A stretch of 6,397 nucleotides of DNA from Symbiobacteriaceae bacterium (GTDB lineage: Bacteria; Bacillota; JAAYKD01; WRDA01): positions 1 through 6,397 of the forward strand of contig WREE01000112.1 in assembly GCA_009779515.1 (NCBI GenBank), given 5' to 3'. The notes under the pieces were generated by a model. It did no database searches, was not told where the DNA came from, and saw only the letters and a program-made list of their open reading frames with translations. The stretch's first letter is position 1. Each line of letters begins with the position of its first letter. The translations under genes and the position numbers were made by a program. Shown here in pieces: positions 5,800 to 6,397 of this stretch.

Positions 5800-5820
5800 A
5801 CGAAACAGGAGGGTTTCCCT

Positions 5821-6397
5821 ATGCGTGAACAGCGCCTTTATTTTGTCGATCCCTATATGGTAGAGTTTTCCTCACCTCTGGTGGCGAAAAGACTTCAGGA
5901 CAGACTTTGGCATGTGAAGTTGGAACAAACTGCCTTCTACCCTACCTCGGGAGGACAACCTCACGACTTAGGTACCTTGGGAGGGGTGCCGGTGCAGGAT
6001 GTTTACGAGGAAGGAGACGAAGTGTGGCATCTTCTCGCGGCAGACCCGGGAGAGGGTGTGCTGACAGGCTGTATCGACTGGGAGCGCCGCTACGACTTTA
6101 TGCAGCAACATACCGGGCAACATATTCTCTCGCAAGCTTTCCTGCACTTGCTGGATGCTGCTACTATCGGCTTTCATTTAACCGAAAGCAGCCTGACCAT
6201 CGATCTGGATATAAATGCGATAAAAGAGTCAGATTTGCTGGCAGTGGAAAATGAAGCCAATGCTATTATTTGGAGTGGCTGCCCGATTATCGGTCACTGG
6301 TGCTCGCCGGAGGAGCTGGGTACTCTCCCTTTACGTAAACCTCCCAAAGTGGACAAAGATATTCGGATAGTGGAAGTGCAAAACTACGATTGGTCAC
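5821..6397 (+). CDS. alaX: Alanyl-tRNA editing protein AlaX, long form (3' end cut by window edge)
   Basis: AlaX proteins are free-standing relatives of the alanyl-tRNA synthetase editing domain that hydrolyse Ser- or Gly-tRNA(Ala) in the cytoplasm. The 192 codons present cover the N-terminal barrel and most of the catalytic domain. FYPTSGGQPHDLG (39-51) is the conserved glycine-rich segment shared with AlaRS. QQHTGQHILSQAF (95-107) carries H97 and H101, the HxxxH half of the zinc site. GFHLTESSLTIDLD (117-130) is the following conserved strand. The second zinc half (Cys and His) would lie just beyond the window, so it cannot be confirmed. The presence of the N-terminal barrel points to the long form of about 400 residues with a C-terminal DHHA1 domain. 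The ATG lies 7 nt after AGGAGGG. It is divergent from the amidohydrolase with no obvious functional link. Confidence 0.92.
   Translation, partial: MREQRLYFVDPYMVEFSSPLVAKRLQDRLWHVKLEQTAFYPTSGGQPHDLGTLGGVPVQDVYEEGDEVWHLLAADPGEGVLTGCIDWERRYDFMQQHTGQHILSQAFLHLLDAATIGFHLTESSLTIDLDINAIKESDLLAVENEANAIIWSGCPIIGHWCSPEELGTLPLRKPPKVDKDIRIVEVQNYDWS

Larger units (their letters stand above)
5664..5820. promoter_or_regulatory. Divergent intergenic regulatory region between amidohydrolase and alaX
   Basis: These 157 AT-rich bp separate two divergently transcribed genes and must hold both promoters. On the minus strand TATATT at 5691-5696 is a possible -10 for the amidohydrolase but lacks a good -35. A perfect 10-bp palindrome TTTACGTAAA lies at 5763-5772 and an 8-bp inverted repeat at 5778-5799. 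The alaX ribosome binding site AGGAGGG is at 5807-5813, 7 nt before its ATG. Confidence 0.6.

Noticed and set aside
5907..6254. 115-codon plus-strand frame and the opposing 69-codon minus-strand frame
   Set aside because: Both overlap alaX in other frames. The alaX frame has the HxxxH zinc motif and a strong ribosome binding site.

Overview
The window carries a moderate-GC bacterial chromosome segment. Strong AGGAGG-type ribosome binding sites, TTG and GTG starts, a near-consensus sigma-A promoter and an intrinsic terminator suggest a Firmicute, probably an anaerobic and perhaps thermophilic member of the Clostridia; this placement is inference. Five genes lie on the minus strand and one, cut by the right edge, lies on the plus strand.

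Reading in the direction of minus-strand transcription (right to left), the first gene (4482-5663) is a metal-dependent amidohydrolase of the imidazolonepropionase-like group, closed by an intrinsic terminator (4426-4463). Only a few bases after the terminator T-run comes the ribosome binding site of a 600-residue protein (2612-4414) that I do not recognise. It has two putative globular ends, a proline/alanine/glutamate-rich linker and a long central coiled coil, with no signal peptide or membrane segment.

Immediately after its stop codon is the best promoter in the window (TTGACA - 18 bp - TATACT, 2574-2603). It should produce a roughly 265-nt untranslated leader with a possible 24-27 codon leader peptide and three consecutive hairpins, the last ending close to the next ribosome binding site. 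Below it lies a tightly packed three-gene ABC exporter operon: ATPase (1312-2301), permease 1 (524-1315, 4-nt ATGA overlap) and permease 2 (1-520, GTG start 3 nt after the previous stop, truncated by the window edge). The ATPase and two ABC-2 permeases match the uncharacterised three-component transport family usually listed as COG4586/COG4587/COG3694. Its substrate cannot be read from the sequence.

On the plus strand, divergent from the amidohydrolase across a 157-bp AT-rich region with a perfect inverted repeat, is the start of a long-form AlaX alanyl-tRNA editing hydrolase (5821 to the window end).

The most interesting items are the structured leader of the ABC operon, which looks like an attenuator not matching a riboswitch class I know, and the unrecognised coiled-coil protein. 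I see no mobile element, CRISPR array, tRNA or rRNA.
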